A stretch of DNA of 64,000 nt from Betaproteobacteria bacterium HGW-Betaproteobacteria-11 (GCA_002842395.1 PHCV01000006.1:1-64000), one strand, 5' to 3'. Positions 10,354-21,220 are shown, counted from the stretch's first letter. Notes: generated by a model not told the origin, from the sequence alone. Program-made: numbers and translations.

Positions 10354-11024
10354 ATCTTGCCCTGTTCGACCTCGACAACACCCTGCTCGCCGGCGATTCC
10401 GACTTCGAGTGGGCGCAGTTCCTGATTGCCCAGGGCGTCCTCGACCATGAGGTGCATGAGGCCAGGAACCTCGAGTTCTACCGCCAGTACCAGGAAGGCA
10501 CGCTGGACATCCAGGCTTTTCTCGACTTCCAGCTCGCCCCGCTGGCGCGTCATTCGCGCGAGGAGCTCGATGCCTGGCATGCCGAATTCATGACCCGTCG
10601 CGTCCAGCCCCTGATCCACGCGGCCGCACGCAACCTGGTCGCCGAACATCGGGCGCGCGGCGACCTGCTGGCCATCGTCACGGCGACCAACAGTTTCGTC
10701 ACCGGCCCGATCGCCCGTGCCTTCGGCGTCAGTCATCTCGTCGCCACCATCCCCGCCCAGACAGACGGCCGCTTCACCGGTCGCCCGCGCGGCATCCCCG
10801 CTTTTCGCGAAGGCAAGATCGCGCGCGTCGAGACCTGGCTTGAATCCCTGGGGCTCTGGTGGAGCAGTTTCGAGGAGAGCTGGTTTTACAGCGATTCGCA
10901 CAACGATCTGCCGCTGCTGGAAAAGGTCACGCGCCCCGTCGCCGTCGATGCCGATCCGACCCTGACCGGCATTGCAGCGGCACGCGGCTGGCCCTGTATC
11001 AGCCTGCGTGACGACGACCGGTGA
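10350..11024 (+). CDS. HAD-superfamily subfamily IB hydrolase (SerB-like)
   Basis: A 224-residue phosphatase-type HAD protein. Motif I is FDLDNTLLAGDS (nucleophile Asp7, acid Asp9), motif II is IVTATNSF, and motif III/IV is FYSDSHNDLPLLEKV. The length, the large cap and LALFDLDNTLL fit the HAD-SF-IB group found beside hda, which includes phosphoserine-phosphatase-like enzymes. Substrate is not predictable. Its ATG overlaps the hda stop. It ends 10 bases before a TTGACA and 109 bases before tRNA-Ser. Confidence 0.88.
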   Translation: MNLALFDLDNTLLAGDSDFEWAQFLIAQGVLDHEVHEARNLEFYRQYQEGTLDIQAFLDFQLAPLARHSREELDAWHAEFMTRRVQPLIHAAARNLVAEHRARGDLLAIVTATNSFVTGPIARAFGVSHLVATIPAQTDGRFTGRPRGIPAFREGKIARVETWLESLGLWWSSFEESWFYSDSHNDLPLLEKVTRPVAVDADPTLTGIAAARGWPCISLRDDDR

Positions 11025-11083
11025 AGCACGCCGATTGACAACCCGTCCTTCGCCGCGCATGGCGGAACCCCGATCGACTCGGG

Positions 11084-11089
11084 TATACT
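11084..11089 (+). promoter_or_regulatory. -10 box (TATACT) for tRNA-Ser
   Basis: GGGTATACTT lies 45 bases before the tRNA, a suitable distance for a short leader. The -35 region is not canonical. Confidence 0.5.
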
Positions 11090-11133
11090 TCGCCCGCGCA
11101 AAGTGCGGCAACGTCTTCCGTTGCCCCTCTTTC

Positions 11134-11226
11134 GGAGACGTGGCCGAGTGGTCGAAGGCACACCCCTGCTAAGGGTGCATCCGGGCAAAACCTGGATCCA
11201 GGGTTCGAATCCCTGCGTCTCCGCCA
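11134..11226 (+). tRNA. tRNA-Ser (GCU anticodon)
   Basis: A 93-base class II tRNA with encoded CCA. The acceptor GGAGACG pairs with CGTCTCC; the anticodon stem CACCC/GGGTG frames loop CTGCTAA, giving GCT; a long variable arm (ATCCGGGCAAAACCTGGAT) and the TTCGAAT T-loop follow. It reads AGC/AGU serine codons. It is followed by a terminator at 11289. Confidence 0.97.
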
Positions 11227-11288
11227 AGCAATTCCGGCAGGTTCCTCTTTTTCCAGAGTCATCGAACCTCGATAGCAGGAAACCATTA

Positions 11289-11315
11289 CCCGCCAGATGT
11301 CTGCGCGGGTTTTTT
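11289..11315 (+). terminator. rho-independent terminator after tRNA-Ser
   Basis: CCCGC and GCGGG form a stem around an 11-base loop, followed immediately by TTTTTT and GTTTT. It stands 62 bases after the tRNA. Confidence 0.8.
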
Positions 11316-11399
11316 GTTTTCAGCTTCCGCAAGCAGGCATCATCATGCACCCCAAGGAATTATTGATAACTGTTAAGTTTTACCCTTTAATCAAATAGG

Positions 11400-11416
11400 T
11401 GCGACATTTTGTCGCA
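11400..11416. promoter_or_regulatory. palindromic operator TGCGACA-N3-TGTCGCA (hupE operon)
   Basis: A perfect 7-3-7 palindrome, TGCGACATTTTGTCGCA. It directly abuts the -35 box of the hupE promoter. A near-identical site in the same geometry fronts the BNR/thioredoxin/TonB operon (39241-39257). Confidence 0.75.
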
Positions 11417-11445
11417 TTCACATGGCATTCATCGGTCGCTAGAAT
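11417..11445 (+). promoter_or_regulatory. hupE operon promoter
   Basis: TTCACA, 17-base spacer, TAGAAT. The predicted start is near 11452, which centres the adjoining palindrome at about -44. Such a position suits an activator touching RNA polymerase, although repression is also possible. Apart from the tRNA terminator and this module, the gap at 11227-11496 is AT-rich and shows nothing else. Confidence 0.6.
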
Positions 11446-11496
11446 CGGCCCCTGTCTTCGCTTGCAAAGCGAATCATTTCAGGGGAGAACAAGGCC

Positions 11497-12102
11497 ATGC
11501 CATCGCAAAAATCGCTGGTTCGAGCTGGTTTGTTTGTCGTACTCGCGCTGTCAACGATTTCACCCGTGCTGGCCTGCGTCGGCTGCGGCCATACACCGCA
11601 GGAAGACTTCGTGCGCGGCTTTCGTCATCCTTTCCTGAACGCCGATCACTTCCTCGCCATGCTCACCGTCGGCCTGTGGATCGCACAAGCCAAGGACAAG
11701 AACCAGTACTTGCTGGCGCTGATTTTTCCGCTGGCGATGATGCTCGGCATCGCGCAGGGCCTGCACGATTATTTCAGTCCGTCGATGGAACGCGGGGTCG
11801 CCGCCTCGGTCGCCCTGCTCGGCTTCTTCGTCGCCATTGTCCTCAAACTGCCGGTGTGGGTCAGTTCATCGATGGTGGCAGCCTTTGCCTATCTCCACGG
11901 CTTCGTGCATGGCACGGAAATGGGCAAGGGGCCCGGGGCCCAGTACGACATGTTCGGCGCATTCTGCGGCACGCTGGTGCTGCACCTGATCGGCTTCGGT
12001 CTAGGCAAGGCGCTACACCTGATTTATGAAGGCAAGATCGTCCGCACCGCGGGCGCCGGCATCACTTCCTATGGGATTTACCTGCTTTCGGCGATGTCAT
12101 GA
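11497..12102 (+). CDS. HupE/UreJ-family metal permease
   Basis: A 201-residue membrane protein of the HupE/UreJ family, members of which move nickel or cobalt across the inner membrane. A signal-like N-terminus ends in LACVGCG. The family motif HPFLNADHFLAM (about 44-55) with its conserved His and Asp, and the second His motif LHGFVHGTE (about 132-140), are present, with about six hydrophobic segments. It is first in an operon with a TonB receptor, coupled by ATGA, suggesting an outer- plus inner-membrane uptake route. The metal is not determinable from sequence. Confidence 0.88.
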   Translation: MPSQKSLVRAGLFVVLALSTISPVLACVGCGHTPQEDFVRGFRHPFLNADHFLAMLTVGLWIAQAKDKNQYLLALIFPLAMMLGIAQGLHDYFSPSMERGVAASVALLGFFVAIVLKLPVWVSSSMVAAFAYLHGFVHGTEMGKGPGAQYDMFGAFCGTLVLHLIGFGLGKALHLIYEGKIVRTAGAGITSYGIYLLSAMS

Positions 12103-14189
12103 ACATGAAACAGCGAACCACCATCCATGCCCTGTCGATAGCGCTCAGCTTGCTGCCGCATGCCACGCTGGCAAATGAAGAGAGCATCACACCGAGCTTT
12201 TCCACCATCGAGGTGCGCGCGCAAAATGAAAATCTCGCGGGAATCGCCGGAGCTACGAGCGAAGGCATCGTCACCAAGGAACATATCGCCTCGCTGCCGC
12301 TGCTCAGGCCGGGCGAAGTTCTGGAACTGGTGCCAGGGATGATCGTCACCCAGCACTCGGGCGGCGGCAAGGCCAACCAGTATTACTTGCGCGGATTCAA
12401 TCTCGATCACGGTACGGATTTCGCCACCTTCGTCGCCAGCGTACCAGCGAACATGCCGACCCATGCCCATGGCCAGGGCTATACCGATCTCAATTTTTTG
12501 ATTCCGGAACTAGTCGATAAGGTTACCTATCGCAAGGGCCCCTACTTTGCCGACGAGGGCGATTTTTCCTCGGCCGGCGCCGCGCACATCGACTACGCGC
12601 GCCAGCTCGAAAATGATTTCGTCCAACTCGGCCTCGGCGAAAACGGCTACACCCGTATCCTGCTCGCCGGTTCGCCGGCCGCCGGCAGCGGCCATCTGCT
12701 CTATGCTCTGGAAGCCTTCCGCAACGATGGTCCATGGATCGTCCCGGAAGATTACAAAAAACTCAATGCGGTACTGCGCTACAGTCAGGGCACGGAATTT
12801 TCCGGCTGGAGCCTGACGGCGATGGCCCACAACGGAAAATGGACGGCTACCGATCAGGTGCCCAAGCGCGCCATCGGCGGCGGGCTGATTTCTCGCTTCG
12901 GCACACTCAACCCAACCACCGGCGGCAAGACCCGGCGTTACAGCCTATCCACCGACTGGGCGAGGCATGGGGAAAACAGCCAAAGCAAGGCCCGTGGCTG
13001 GCTGCTCGACTACCAGCTCGATCTGTACTCGGACTTCACTTACTGCATGACCGACCCCGTGCCTGCGATCTGCGACAGCGGCGATCAATTCAAGCAGGGC
13101 GACAAGCGACAGGCCGGTGGTTTCGCCGCCAGTCACCTGATGGCCGATCGCTGGGGTGACCACGAGGTCGAAAATACCATCGGCATCGAAGGTCGCATCG
13201 ACCGCATCCGTCCGGTCGGACTGTATGCCACCAGTCGCCGCATCACGCAGTCGACCATCCGTGAAGATAACGTGAACCAGCGGAGCCTTGCCCTCTACGT
13301 GCAGAATCACACCCACTGGCTGCCCTGGTTACGCACCCTCGCCGGGGTACGCGCCGACTTCTACCGCTTCAAGGTCAATAGTTCGAACCTGGCCAATTCG
13401 GGCGAAGTCGGCGATCGCATGGTCAATCCCAAGCTCACCGCGATCTTCGGTCCTTGGCGAACCACCGAATTCTTCATCAACTTTGGTCGCGGCTTCCACA
13501 GCAATGATGGGCGTGGTACGACCCTAACCGTCAACCCCTCGACCGGCCTGCCGGCCGAGCCGGTAACGCCGCTAGTGCGAAGCAAGGGCTATGAGTTCGG
13601 CTTGCGTAACGAACCGATCAGTGGCTGGCAGACCACGCTGGCCCTGTGGCGGCTAGACATCGCCTCCGAGCTGCTGTTCGTCGGCGATGCGGGGGTGACC
13701 GAGCCTTCCCGGCCGAGCCGCCGCCACGGCCTCGAATGGACCAACCTCTATGTAGCCAACCACCAGCTCGCCTTCGATGCCGATCTGGCGGCCTCGCAAG
13801 CACGTTTCCGCGGTAACGATCCGGACGGAACGCCAGGCAATCACATTCCGGGAGCCGTGGCCTTCACCGCCAATCTTGGCGTAATGGTCGATCATCTCGG
13901 TCCTTGGTTCGGCGCCTTCCGCATCCGCCATTTTGGCCCGCGCCCGCTGATCGAGGACAACTCGGTGCGTTCCGTCTCGACTACGCTGGCCAACCTGCGC
14001 CTCGGTTATAAGTTCGATGGCCGTACCCGGCTCATCCTTGATGTGTTCAACTTGTTCGATCGCAAGGTCAGCGACATCGACTACTGGTACGAATCGCAAT
14101 TGCGCGGTGAAACGGCACCGGTAGCGGATATCCATACCCACCCCGCCGAACCCCGCACGGCGAGGATTACTTTGGCGTACAATTTTTAA
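12099..14189 (+). CDS. TonB-dependent outer-membrane receptor, putative metal or metallophore uptake
   Basis: A 696-residue TonB-dependent receptor. A signal peptide ends near HATLA-NEES; the plug contains EVLELVPGMIVTQHSGGGKA, YYLRGFNLDHGTDFATF and the characteristic PTHAHGQGYTDLNFLIPELV; the barrel ends in the typical aromatic TARITLAYNF. The TonB box is probably the FSTIEVRA segment just after the leader. His residues cluster in the plug (THAHG) and near the end (DIHTHPAEPR). Coupling to hupE supports transport of a transition metal or its chelate. The ligand is unknown. Confidence 0.88.
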   Translation: MNMKQRTTIHALSIALSLLPHATLANEESITPSFSTIEVRAQNENLAGIAGATSEGIVTKEHIASLPLLRPGEVLELVPGMIVTQHSGGGKANQYYLRGFNLDHGTDFATFVASVPANMPTHAHGQGYTDLNFLIPELVDKVTYRKGPYFADEGDFSSAGAAHIDYARQLENDFVQLGLGENGYTRILLAGSPAAGSGHLLYALEAFRNDGPWIVPEDYKKLNAVLRYSQGTEFSGWSLTAMAHNGKWTATDQVPKRAIGGGLISRFGTLNPTTGGKTRRYSLSTDWARHGENSQSKARGWLLDYQLDLYSDFTYCMTDPVPAICDSGDQFKQGDKRQAGGFAASHLMADRWGDHEVENTIGIEGRIDRIRPVGLYATSRRITQSTIREDNVNQRSLALYVQNHTHWLPWLRTLAGVRADFYRFKVNSSNLANSGEVGDRMVNPKLTAIFGPWRTTEFFINFGRGFHSNDGRGTTLTVNPSTGLPAEPVTPLVRSKGYEFGLRNEPISGWQTTLALWRLDIASELLFVGDAGVTEPSRPSRRHGLEWTNLYVANHQLAFDADLAASQARFRGNDPDGTPGNHIPGAVAFTANLGVMVDHLGPWFGAFRIRHFGPRPLIEDNSVRSVSTTLANLRLGYKFDGRTRLILDVFNLFDRKVSDIDYWYESQLRGETAPVADIHTHPAEPRTARITLAYNF

Positions 14190-14245
14190 TCTGAATCGAT
14201 GTCGGGAAACGACATCGCAACCTTGAACTTCTTTTAGGCCACCTG

Positions 14246-14848
14246 ATGAAAAACCACGAATCAGCCATCTTCTGCCTTGCGAACACGCTGCGCAAGGCAG
14301 GCTTCTGCCTGTTGTTCGGCCTGCTCCCCGCAACGGTTGCGTTGGCCGAGGCCAAAAAACTGACCGAAATCGAGCAGGACGTCTGCACCACCTGGATGGG
14401 CACCAAGATGCTGCACATGAGCATCTTTCAGCCGGAGAAACCCAAGGACGAGTACTGCCGGGAGGTTACCGATCCGGGCGATGCGTTCGTCGTCATCGAC
14501 CTGCTCGACAAGGAGTTGCGCGAAAGCCCGGTTGGCATCGTCATCAAGAATGCCGCGGTCGCGGAAAACAATATCCTCGTCAGCGAGCCGCCAGCCCATC
14601 ATCCAAATGGCATCGTTACGCTTCCGGTACACCTCGAAAAAGGCATCTATTCGGTAGAAATACGAAAGGAAGGAAGCACTCCGGAGGAGATCGTATACCG
14701 GGTCAGGGTCAATTTGATCGACTATTCCCGTTACCTGTTTCCGGTACTGCTCGCCGCATTGGCTATTTTCCTGGCCCAGCGCATCTATCGCCGGCGCTAT
14801 CTGCAAAACGCCATCGCCCGGTTACGCGCCCGCTCGGGGCGGAAATGA
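14246..14848 (+). CDS. exported single-span membrane protein of unknown function
   Basis: Not a family I recognise. The 200-residue product has a signal peptide (cleavage near VALAEA), a periplasmic part of about 125 residues with two Cys (CTTW and YCREV) and several Met residues (WMGTKMLHMSIF), then a C-terminal membrane span (YLFPVLLAALAIFLA, about 163-180) and a basic tail. The topology suggests a periplasmic domain anchored at the C-terminus. It follows the TonB receptor by 56 bases in the same direction and probably belongs to the operon. A role in metal handling is inference only. Confidence 0.75.
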   Translation: MKNHESAIFCLANTLRKAGFCLLFGLLPATVALAEAKKLTEIEQDVCTTWMGTKMLHMSIFQPEKPKDEYCREVTDPGDAFVVIDLLDKELRESPVGIVIKNAAVAENNILVSEPPAHHPNGIVTLPVHLEKGIYSVEIRKEGSTPEEIVYRVRVNLIDYSRYLFPVLLAALAIFLAQRIYRRRYLQNAIARLRARSGRK

Positions 14849-14855
14849 CGATTGA

Positions 14856-14878
14856 CTGACGGCTCTCCCGGCCGTCAG
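14856..14878. terminator. hairpin between convergent genes
   Basis: CTGACGGC, 7-base loop, GCCGTCAG. It separates the hupE operon from the convergent exonuclease gene and overlaps the latter's last codon. No U-run is present, so it is a weak terminator candidate. Confidence 0.45.
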
Positions 14879-15666
14879 CGAGTTCCCCAGGCGGCGAGAA
14901 ACTCCTGCCAGTGGGCGGCGCCGGTGGCCGCAAGACTTGTCTTCACCAGTTCGACCTCGGCCGCATGTTCGCCGGGCGTGAGCAGGCCGCGCATCTGCTG
15001 GAAGCGCAAAAACACCAGCCAGGTATTGACCACATCGGTCTCGCAATAATCGCGGATCTCATCGCCACGCCCGTCGAGCCAGGCGCCCCACACCGCCGAG
15101 CCGTCCATGCCGAGCTTGCCCGGCAACCCCATCAGGCGGGCCAGTTGATCGAGCGGCGCACTGGCGCGCGGCTGGTACATGGCGAGCAGATCCATCAGGT
15201 CGAGATGCCGCGTGTGGTAGCGGCTGATGTAGTTGTTCCACTTGAAATCGCGCGAGTCGCGGTAGTCGCCCTCGCCCATGTCCCAGTAGCGCGGCGCCGT
15301 GACCCCGTGCATCAGGCCGCGGTAATGCAGTACGGGCAGATCGAAGCCGCCGCCGTTCCAGGACACCAACTGCGGCGTGAACTTTTCCACGCCGTCGAAG
15401 AAGCGCTGGATGATCTCACCCTCGCCCGACTTCGGCTCGGCCAGCGACCAGACGCGAAACCCCTCATCGCCGCGCAGGGCGCAGGAAATCACGATGACCC
15501 GTTGCAGATGATGCGGCAGGAAGTCGCTGCCGTTCTTCGCCCGCTGGCGCTGGAAGGCGAACTCGGCCACTTCGCCATCGGCCAGGCTGGCCGGCAACTC
15601 GTGCAACAGGCGCAGACCGGCGATGTCGGGAATGGTTTCGATATCGAAAACGAGCGTGGGTATCAT
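14875..15666 (-). CDS. DEDDy 3'-5' exonuclease, PolB-like exonuclease family
   Basis: A 263-residue protein of the predicted 3'-5' exonuclease family related to the family-B polymerase proofreading domain (PF10108). Exo I is FDIETIPD (Asp8, Glu10), Exo II is VSWNGGGFDLPVL and Exo III is YCETDVVNTW with Tyr before the last Asp, the DEDDy arrangement. It lacks any polymerase domain. It follows the metallo-hydrolase gene in the same direction, separated by 53 bases that hold a dispersed-element copy. Physiological substrate unknown. Confidence 0.88.
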   Translation of the reverse strand: MIPTLVFDIETIPDIAGLRLLHELPASLADGEVAEFAFQRQRAKNGSDFLPHHLQRVIVISCALRGDEGFRVWSLAEPKSGEGEIIQRFFDGVEKFTPQLVSWNGGGFDLPVLHYRGLMHGVTAPRYWDMGEGDYRDSRDFKWNNYISRYHTRHLDLMDLLAMYQPRASAPLDQLARLMGLPGKLGMDGSAVWGAWLDGRGDEIRDYCETDVVNTWLVFLRFQQMRGLLTPGEHAAEVELVKTSLAATGAAHWQEFLAAWGTR

Positions 15667-15685
15667 GGGCGAAAATCGAATCGAG

Positions 15686-15712
15686 AAAAAGTCGGCGTTG
15701 GTGACACGCCGG
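15686..15712 (+). repeat. dispersed element, intergenic copy
   Basis: AAAAAGTCGGCGTTGGTGAC then ACGCCGG, near consensus, between the metallo-hydrolase and exonuclease genes. Confidence 0.8.
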
Positions 15713-15719
15713 CAGCCTG

Positions 15720-16616
15720 CTAGAGCAGGAGTTCCAGCCCCTCGTGCGCCAGCACGATCTCCGGCTCGCCGGCGCTGCCTGGCCGATGGCCGCAGTTTTC
15801 CTGGGCTGCGCTGAAGATGCGTTCCAGTTCGTCGTCGCTGCGCGTCGGCTCATGATGGGTGAGGATCAGTTTTTTCGCACCGATCCGCCGCGCCCAGGCG
15901 ATATTGCCTTCCAGCGTGCCGTGCCCCCAGCCGATTTTCGCCGGATATTCGGCAGCGGTATAGGAGCTGTCGACGATCAGCACGTCGAGCCCGGCCAGCG
16001 CCGCATCGAGCCCGGCTTGCTGGGCCTTGACCTTTTGTTCGCATTCGGCCCAGCCTTCGTCTTCCGGTGCGAGGCTGTTGCGCCACGGCTCGTGGTCGCC
16101 GGTGAAAAATACCGACTTGCCATTGCAGTCGATCCGGTAGCCAAAATCGATCACCGGATGGTTGAGCTGGAGCGGCGTCACCACGGCATCATTCAGGGCC
16201 ATGGGCTCACCCGCTGTCAGCGTCTGGTAGACGATGGCGGCGCGCAACTCGGCTTCGCGGATCGGAAAGTAGCTGTACTGCATCTGCACATCGAGCACCT
16301 GCTCGATGCCGCGGCCATTGTCGCTGTCGTAGGCGCCGTGGATGCGCACCGAATTGCCCGGAATATAGAGTGGCGTGAAGAATGGCAGGCCGTGGATGTG
16401 GTCCCAGTGCGTGTGGGTGATGAAGATATTGGGCCGCACCGGCAGTCGCGTCAGCAGGGACTGGGCCAGCGGGAAGATGCCGGTGCCGGCATCGAGAATG
16501 ATCAGCGTGTCATCATCGCCGCGCACTTCGATGCAGGTGGTATTGCCGCCATAGCGCACCGTCTTCGGCCCTGGCGAAGGGATCGATCCACGCACCCCCC
16601 AAAAACGCACTTTCAC
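15720..16616 (-). CDS. metallo-beta-lactamase-fold hydrolase
   Basis: A 298-residue MBL-fold protein beginning MKVRFWGVRGSIPSPGP, the start typical of the group related to cyclic-nucleotide phosphodiesterase/RNase Z-like hydrolases. It has the metal motif THTHWDHIHG (HxHxDH, near 83-92), FFTGDHEP, DSSYT and the late HHEP motif. The active-site residues appear complete. Substrate cannot be assigned. A 157-base gap without other features separates it from guaA. Confidence 0.85.
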   Translation of the reverse strand: MKVRFWGVRGSIPSPGPKTVRYGGNTTCIEVRGDDDTLIILDAGTGIFPLAQSLLTRLPVRPNIFITHTHWDHIHGLPFFTPLYIPGNSVRIHGAYDSDNGRGIEQVLDVQMQYSYFPIREAELRAAIVYQTLTAGEPMALNDAVVTPLQLNHPVIDFGYRIDCNGKSVFFTGDHEPWRNSLAPEDEGWAECEQKVKAQQAGLDAALAGLDVLIVDSSYTAAEYPAKIGWGHGTLEGNIAWARRIGAKKLILTHHEPTRSDDELERIFSAAQENCGHRPGSAGEPEIVLAHEGLELLL

Positions 16617-16773
16617 GTCAGTATCCTCTTATGGATCGTTGTCGATGCAGGCAATGCCCCGGGCGCTGGCTGCGATTTCCCCGAATGATTGCATACTTCG
16701 CAGCGTATTTCCAATTTCAATATTCGTCACTCCGAACATCGAACACGAAAAAGTCCAGGGTGCTGGAACTCCC

Positions 16774-18339
16774 TCATTCCCACTCGATCGTCGCCGGTGG
16801 TTTCCCTGAAATATCGTAGACGACCCGATTGATGCCGCGTACTTCATTGATGATCCGGTTGGAGACGCGGGCCAGCAGGTCGTGCGGCAGCTCGGACCAT
16901 TTGGCCGTCATGAAGTCGGACGTTTCCACGGCACGCAAGGCGACGACATAGTCGTAGGTGCGGCCATCGCCCATCACGCCGACGCTTTTCACCGGCAGGA
17001 AGACGACGAAGGCCTGGCTAGTTTTTTCATACCAGCCGGTGGCGCGCAGTTCGTCGATGAAAATCGCATCGGCCCGGCGCAGCAAGTCGGCAAAGTCCTG
17101 CCTGACCTCGCCCAGGATCCTGACGCCGAGGCCGGGGCCGGGGAAAGGATGGCGATAGACCATGTCATGCGGCAAACCCAGGGCCACGCCGAGTTCGCGC
17201 ACCTCGTCCTTGAACAGCTCGCGCAGCGGTTCGAGCAGCTTGAGGTTGAGCGTTGCGGGCAGGCCGCCGACATTGTGGTGGCTCTTGATGGTGTGGGCCT
17301 TCTTGGTTTTCGCGCCGGCCGATTCGATGACATCGGGGTAAATCGTGCCTTGTGCCAGCCACTTCGCGTTGGGCAGCTTCCTGGCCTCGGCCTGAAAGAC
17401 TTCGACGAACTCGCGGCCGATGACCTTGCGCTTTTGCTCCGGGTCGGTAACCCCTGCCAGATGCCCCATGAACTGTGCTGCCGCATCGACGTGAATGACC
17501 TTGACGCCAAGGTTGCGGCCGAAGGTTTCCATCACCTGGGTAGCTTCGTTCAGCCGCAGCAGCCCGTTGTCGACGAAGACGCAGGTCAGCCGGTCGCCGA
17601 TGGCGCGGTGGATGAGCGCCGCCGCGACGCTCGAATCGACGCCGCCGGAAAGACCGAGAATCACCTCTTCACCAGCGACCTGGGCCTGGATTTTCGCCAC
17701 GGCTTCGTCGATATAGTTGGGCATGGTCCAGTCGCCGCGACAGCCGCAAATGTCGCACACGAAACGCGCCAGAATCTCGCGCCCCTTCAAGGTGTGCGTC
17801 ACCTCGGGATGGAACTGGACGCCATAAAACCCGCGCACCTCGTCGGCCATCGCGGCCATCGGGGTCGCCGGGTTGCTGCCGATCACCTTGAATCCGGGCG
17901 GCAGCCCGGTCACCTTGTCGCCGTGACTCATCCAGACTTCGAGCAAGCCATGCCCCTCGACATTGGTCCGATCCTGGATGTCACGAAACAGTCGCGAATG
18001 GCCGCGGGCGCGCACTTCGGCATACCCGAACTCCCGCGTCGCACCGCTTTCGACCTTGCCGCCCAGCTGCGCCGCCATGGTCTGCATGCCGTAGCAAATG
18101 CCGAGCACCGGCACGCCGAGGGTGAAGACGATGTCGGGCGCCCGCCATTCCTCGACCTCATAGACCGAATTGGGCCCCCCGGAAAGGATGATGCCCTGCG
18201 GATTGAACTGGCGAATGAAATCGTCGCCGACATCGAACGAATGCAGCTCGCAATACACCTGCTGCTCGCGGACGCGCCGGGCGATGAGTTGCGAAAACTG
18301 GGAACCGAAGTCGAGGATGAGGATTTTCTGGTGATTCAT
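16774..18339 (-). CDS. guaA: GMP synthase (glutamine-hydrolysing)
   Basis: Converts XMP to GMP using glutamine and ATP. The 521-residue product has an N-terminal class I amidotransferase ([20 protein letters not shown]; nucleophile Cys in [12 protein letters not shown]; the [10 protein letters not shown] His-Glu pair), an ATP pyrophosphatase domain ([17 protein letters not shown]) and a C-terminal dimerisation domain ending PATIEWE. The start at 18339 gives the canonical N-terminus; the open frame upstream to 18531 overlaps guaB. It follows guaB by 58 bases, the standard guaBA order. Confidence 0.97.
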   Translation of the reverse strand: MNHQKILILDFGSQFSQLIARRVREQQVYCELHSFDVGDDFIRQFNPQGIILSGGPNSVYEVEEWRAPDIVFTLGVPVLGICYGMQTMAAQLGGKVESGATREFGYAEVRARGHSRLFRDIQDRTNVEGHGLLEVWMSHGDKVTGLPPGFKVIGSNPATPMAAMADEVRGFYGVQFHPEVTHTLKGREILARFVCDICGCRGDWTMPNYIDEAVAKIQAQVAGEEVILGLSGGVDSSVAAALIHRAIGDRLTCVFVDNGLLRLNEATQVMETFGRNLGVKVIHVDAAAQFMGHLAGVTDPEQKRKVIGREFVEVFQAEARKLPNAKWLAQGTIYPDVIESAGAKTKKAHTIKSHHNVGGLPATLNLKLLEPLRELFKDEVRELGVALGLPHDMVYRHPFPGPGLGVRILGEVRQDFADLLRRADAIFIDELRATGWYEKTSQAFVVFLPVKSVGVMGDGRTYDYVVALRAVETSDFMTAKWSELPHDLLARVSNRIINEVRGINRVVYDISGKPPATIEWE

Positions 18340-18397
18340 GGAAAAATTCCGACGCCGGGTCGGTTTGGATCGGTCTGTGACAGTTTGAGCGGCTGCA

Positions 18398-19890
<1,493 letters not shown>

Positions 19891-19920
19891 CGCGAGCACA
19901 GGGCACACTCCGGGCACGCT

Positions 19921-19946
19921 CCGGCGTGGCGCCAGAGCCGACTTTT
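19921..19946 (-). repeat. dispersed element after rnfH
   Basis: Minus strand AAAAGTCGGCTCTGGCGCC then ACGCCGG. It lies directly after the rnfH stop codon, between rnfH and the guaB promoter. Confidence 0.7.
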
Positions 19947-20267
19947 CTAGTCGGCGCCGGGTTCGCCGCTCCCTTTTTTCATCGCCTTGCCTTCGGCCGC
20001 ACGCTGCTTGCGCACCTCTTTCGGATCGGCCAGCAGCGGGCGATAGATTTCCACCCGGTCACGATCGCGCAAGGGAGTATCGGTCTTGACCAGCCGGGCA
20101 TGGATGCCGAGCTTGTTCTGCGCCAAGTCGATTTCGGGATACTTCGCCAGCAGGCCGGAGGCCCGGATTGCCTGCTCGACCGTGCTGCCGGGCGGCAAAT
20201 GCAGGCCGACGACGTCCTGTCGTTCGGGCAGGGCATAGACGACCTCGATCAGCAGGTTTTCAGCCAT
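19947..20267 (-). CDS. rnfH: RnfH family ubiquitin-fold protein
   Basis: A 106-residue protein of the RnfH/UPF0125 family (beta-grasp fold). Typical segments are [40 protein letters not shown] and [17 protein letters not shown]. Its cellular role is uncertain despite the name. The start at 20267 lies inside the 3' end of ratA (8-base overlap), the conserved ratA-rnfH pair. The stop TAG abuts a dispersed-element copy. Confidence 0.92.
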   Translation of the reverse strand: MAENLLIEVVYALPERQDVVGLHLPPGSTVEQAIRASGLLAKYPEIDLAQNKLGIHARLVKTDTPLRDRDRVEIYRPLLADPKEVRKQRAAEGKAMKKGSGEPGAD

Positions 20268-20691
20268 AGACCTTCCCTGCCCGCTTGACGAAGGATTCGA
20301 CGAAGGTCGAGGTCACGTGATTGAACACCGGACCCAGAACCTTTTCCAGCAGCTTGCTGGAAAATTCATAATGCAGGCGGAATTCGACCTTGCATGCCGT
20401 CCCGCCCAGCGGGGTGAAGCGCCAATGGCCGTCCATATGGGTAAACGGCCCATCGGTCAGGCGAATCGTCATCAGATGCGGCTCTTCCTTGGTGTTCTCG
20501 GTGGAGAAGTGCGACTTCACGCCATGGTAGTTAATGCGGATGGTGGCCGTGGTCCGGGTTGCGCTGCGCTCATGCAATTCGGCGCCACCGCACCAGGGCA
20601 AAAAGGCCGCGTAGTCCTCGACTCGATCGACCAGAGCGAACATCTGGGCCGACGTGCGTTCGATGAGGACGGATTTCTCGACGAGGGCCAT
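20260..20691 (-). CDS. ratA: RatA/START-like ubiquinone-binding family protein
   Basis: A 143-residue START/SRPBCC protein of the RatA (YfjG/COQ10) family. Family features are [36 protein letters not shown] and the C-terminal [19 protein letters not shown]. Homologues include E. coli RatA, described as affecting ribosome association, and the coenzyme Q-binding COQ10; the actual role here is open. The start at 20691 is chosen over an upstream ATG (20754) because the family begins at this Met. Divergent from smpB, with rnfH overlapping downstream. Confidence 0.9.
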   Translation of the reverse strand: MALVEKSVLIERTSAQMFALVDRVEDYAAFLPWCGGAELHERSATRTTATIRINYHGVKSHFSTENTKEEPHLMTIRLTDGPFTHMDGHWRFTPLGGTACKVEFRLHYEFSSKLLEKVLGPVFNHVTSTFVESFVKRAGKVYG

Positions 20692-20770
20692 GGCTGCCGG
20701 TGCGTTGAAGGAAGAGGGGAGCGAACTATCGCGTGAAGTAGAATTGCGCATCATTTTAGCGCGTCACGCC

Positions 20771-21220
20771 ATGAGCATCGCCGACAACAAGAAGGCATTT
20801 CACGATTACTTCATCGAAGATCGCTTCGAGGCCGGGCTGGTGCTCGAAGGCTGGGAGGTCAAGGCGATCCGGGCCGGTCGCGTGCAAATCAAGGAGGCTT
20901 ACGTCGTCGTCAAGAACGCCGAGGTGTTCCTCATCGGCGCCCACATCAACCCCCTGCTCTCGGCCTCGACCCACGTCCACCCCGATCCGGTGCGCACGCG
21001 CAAGCTGCTGCTTCACGCCAGCGAAATCGAAAAGCTGATCGGCAAGGTGGTGCGCGCCGGCTATGCCCTGGTGCCGCTCGATCTGCATTACAGCAAGGGA
21101 CGGGTCAAGCTGTCGATCGGACTGGCCAAGGGCAAGAAGCAGCATGACAAACGCGAGGCCGAAAAGGAACGCGACTGGGTGCGCGAAAAAGCGCGGGCGA
21201 TGCGCGAGAAGCGCAGTTGA
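20771..21220 (+). CDS. smpB: SsrA-binding protein SmpB
   Basis: Binds tmRNA and delivers it to stalled ribosomes for trans-translation. The 149-residue product has the normal length, with [20 protein letters not shown], the oligonucleotide-binding-fold signature [15 protein letters not shown], and a basic C-terminal tail ([17 protein letters not shown]...) that folds in the ribosome. An upstream in-frame start at 20654 lies inside divergent ratA and is not used. No ssrA gene is visible in this window. Confidence 0.96.
   Translation: MSIADNKKAFHDYFIEDRFEAGLVLEGWEVKAIRAGRVQIKEAYVVVKNAEVFLIGAHINPLLSASTHVHPDPVRTRKLLLHASEIEKLIGKVVRAGYALVPLDLHYSKGRVKLSIGLAKGKKQHDKREAEKERDWVREKARAMREKRS

Noticed and set aside
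11035-11040. TTGACA as the -35 box of tRNA-Ser
   Set aside because: It is 43 bases from the only good -10 (11084), too far to form one promoter.
11360-11396. TTGAT...ATCAA as an FNR site upstream of hupE
   Set aside because: The half sites are about 25 bases apart, whereas an FNR box has a 4-base spacer.
17749-17759. A third copy of the TGTCGCA operator inside guaA
   Set aside because: Only one half site (TGTCGCA) is present, within a conserved coding segment, without a palindromic partner or promoter.
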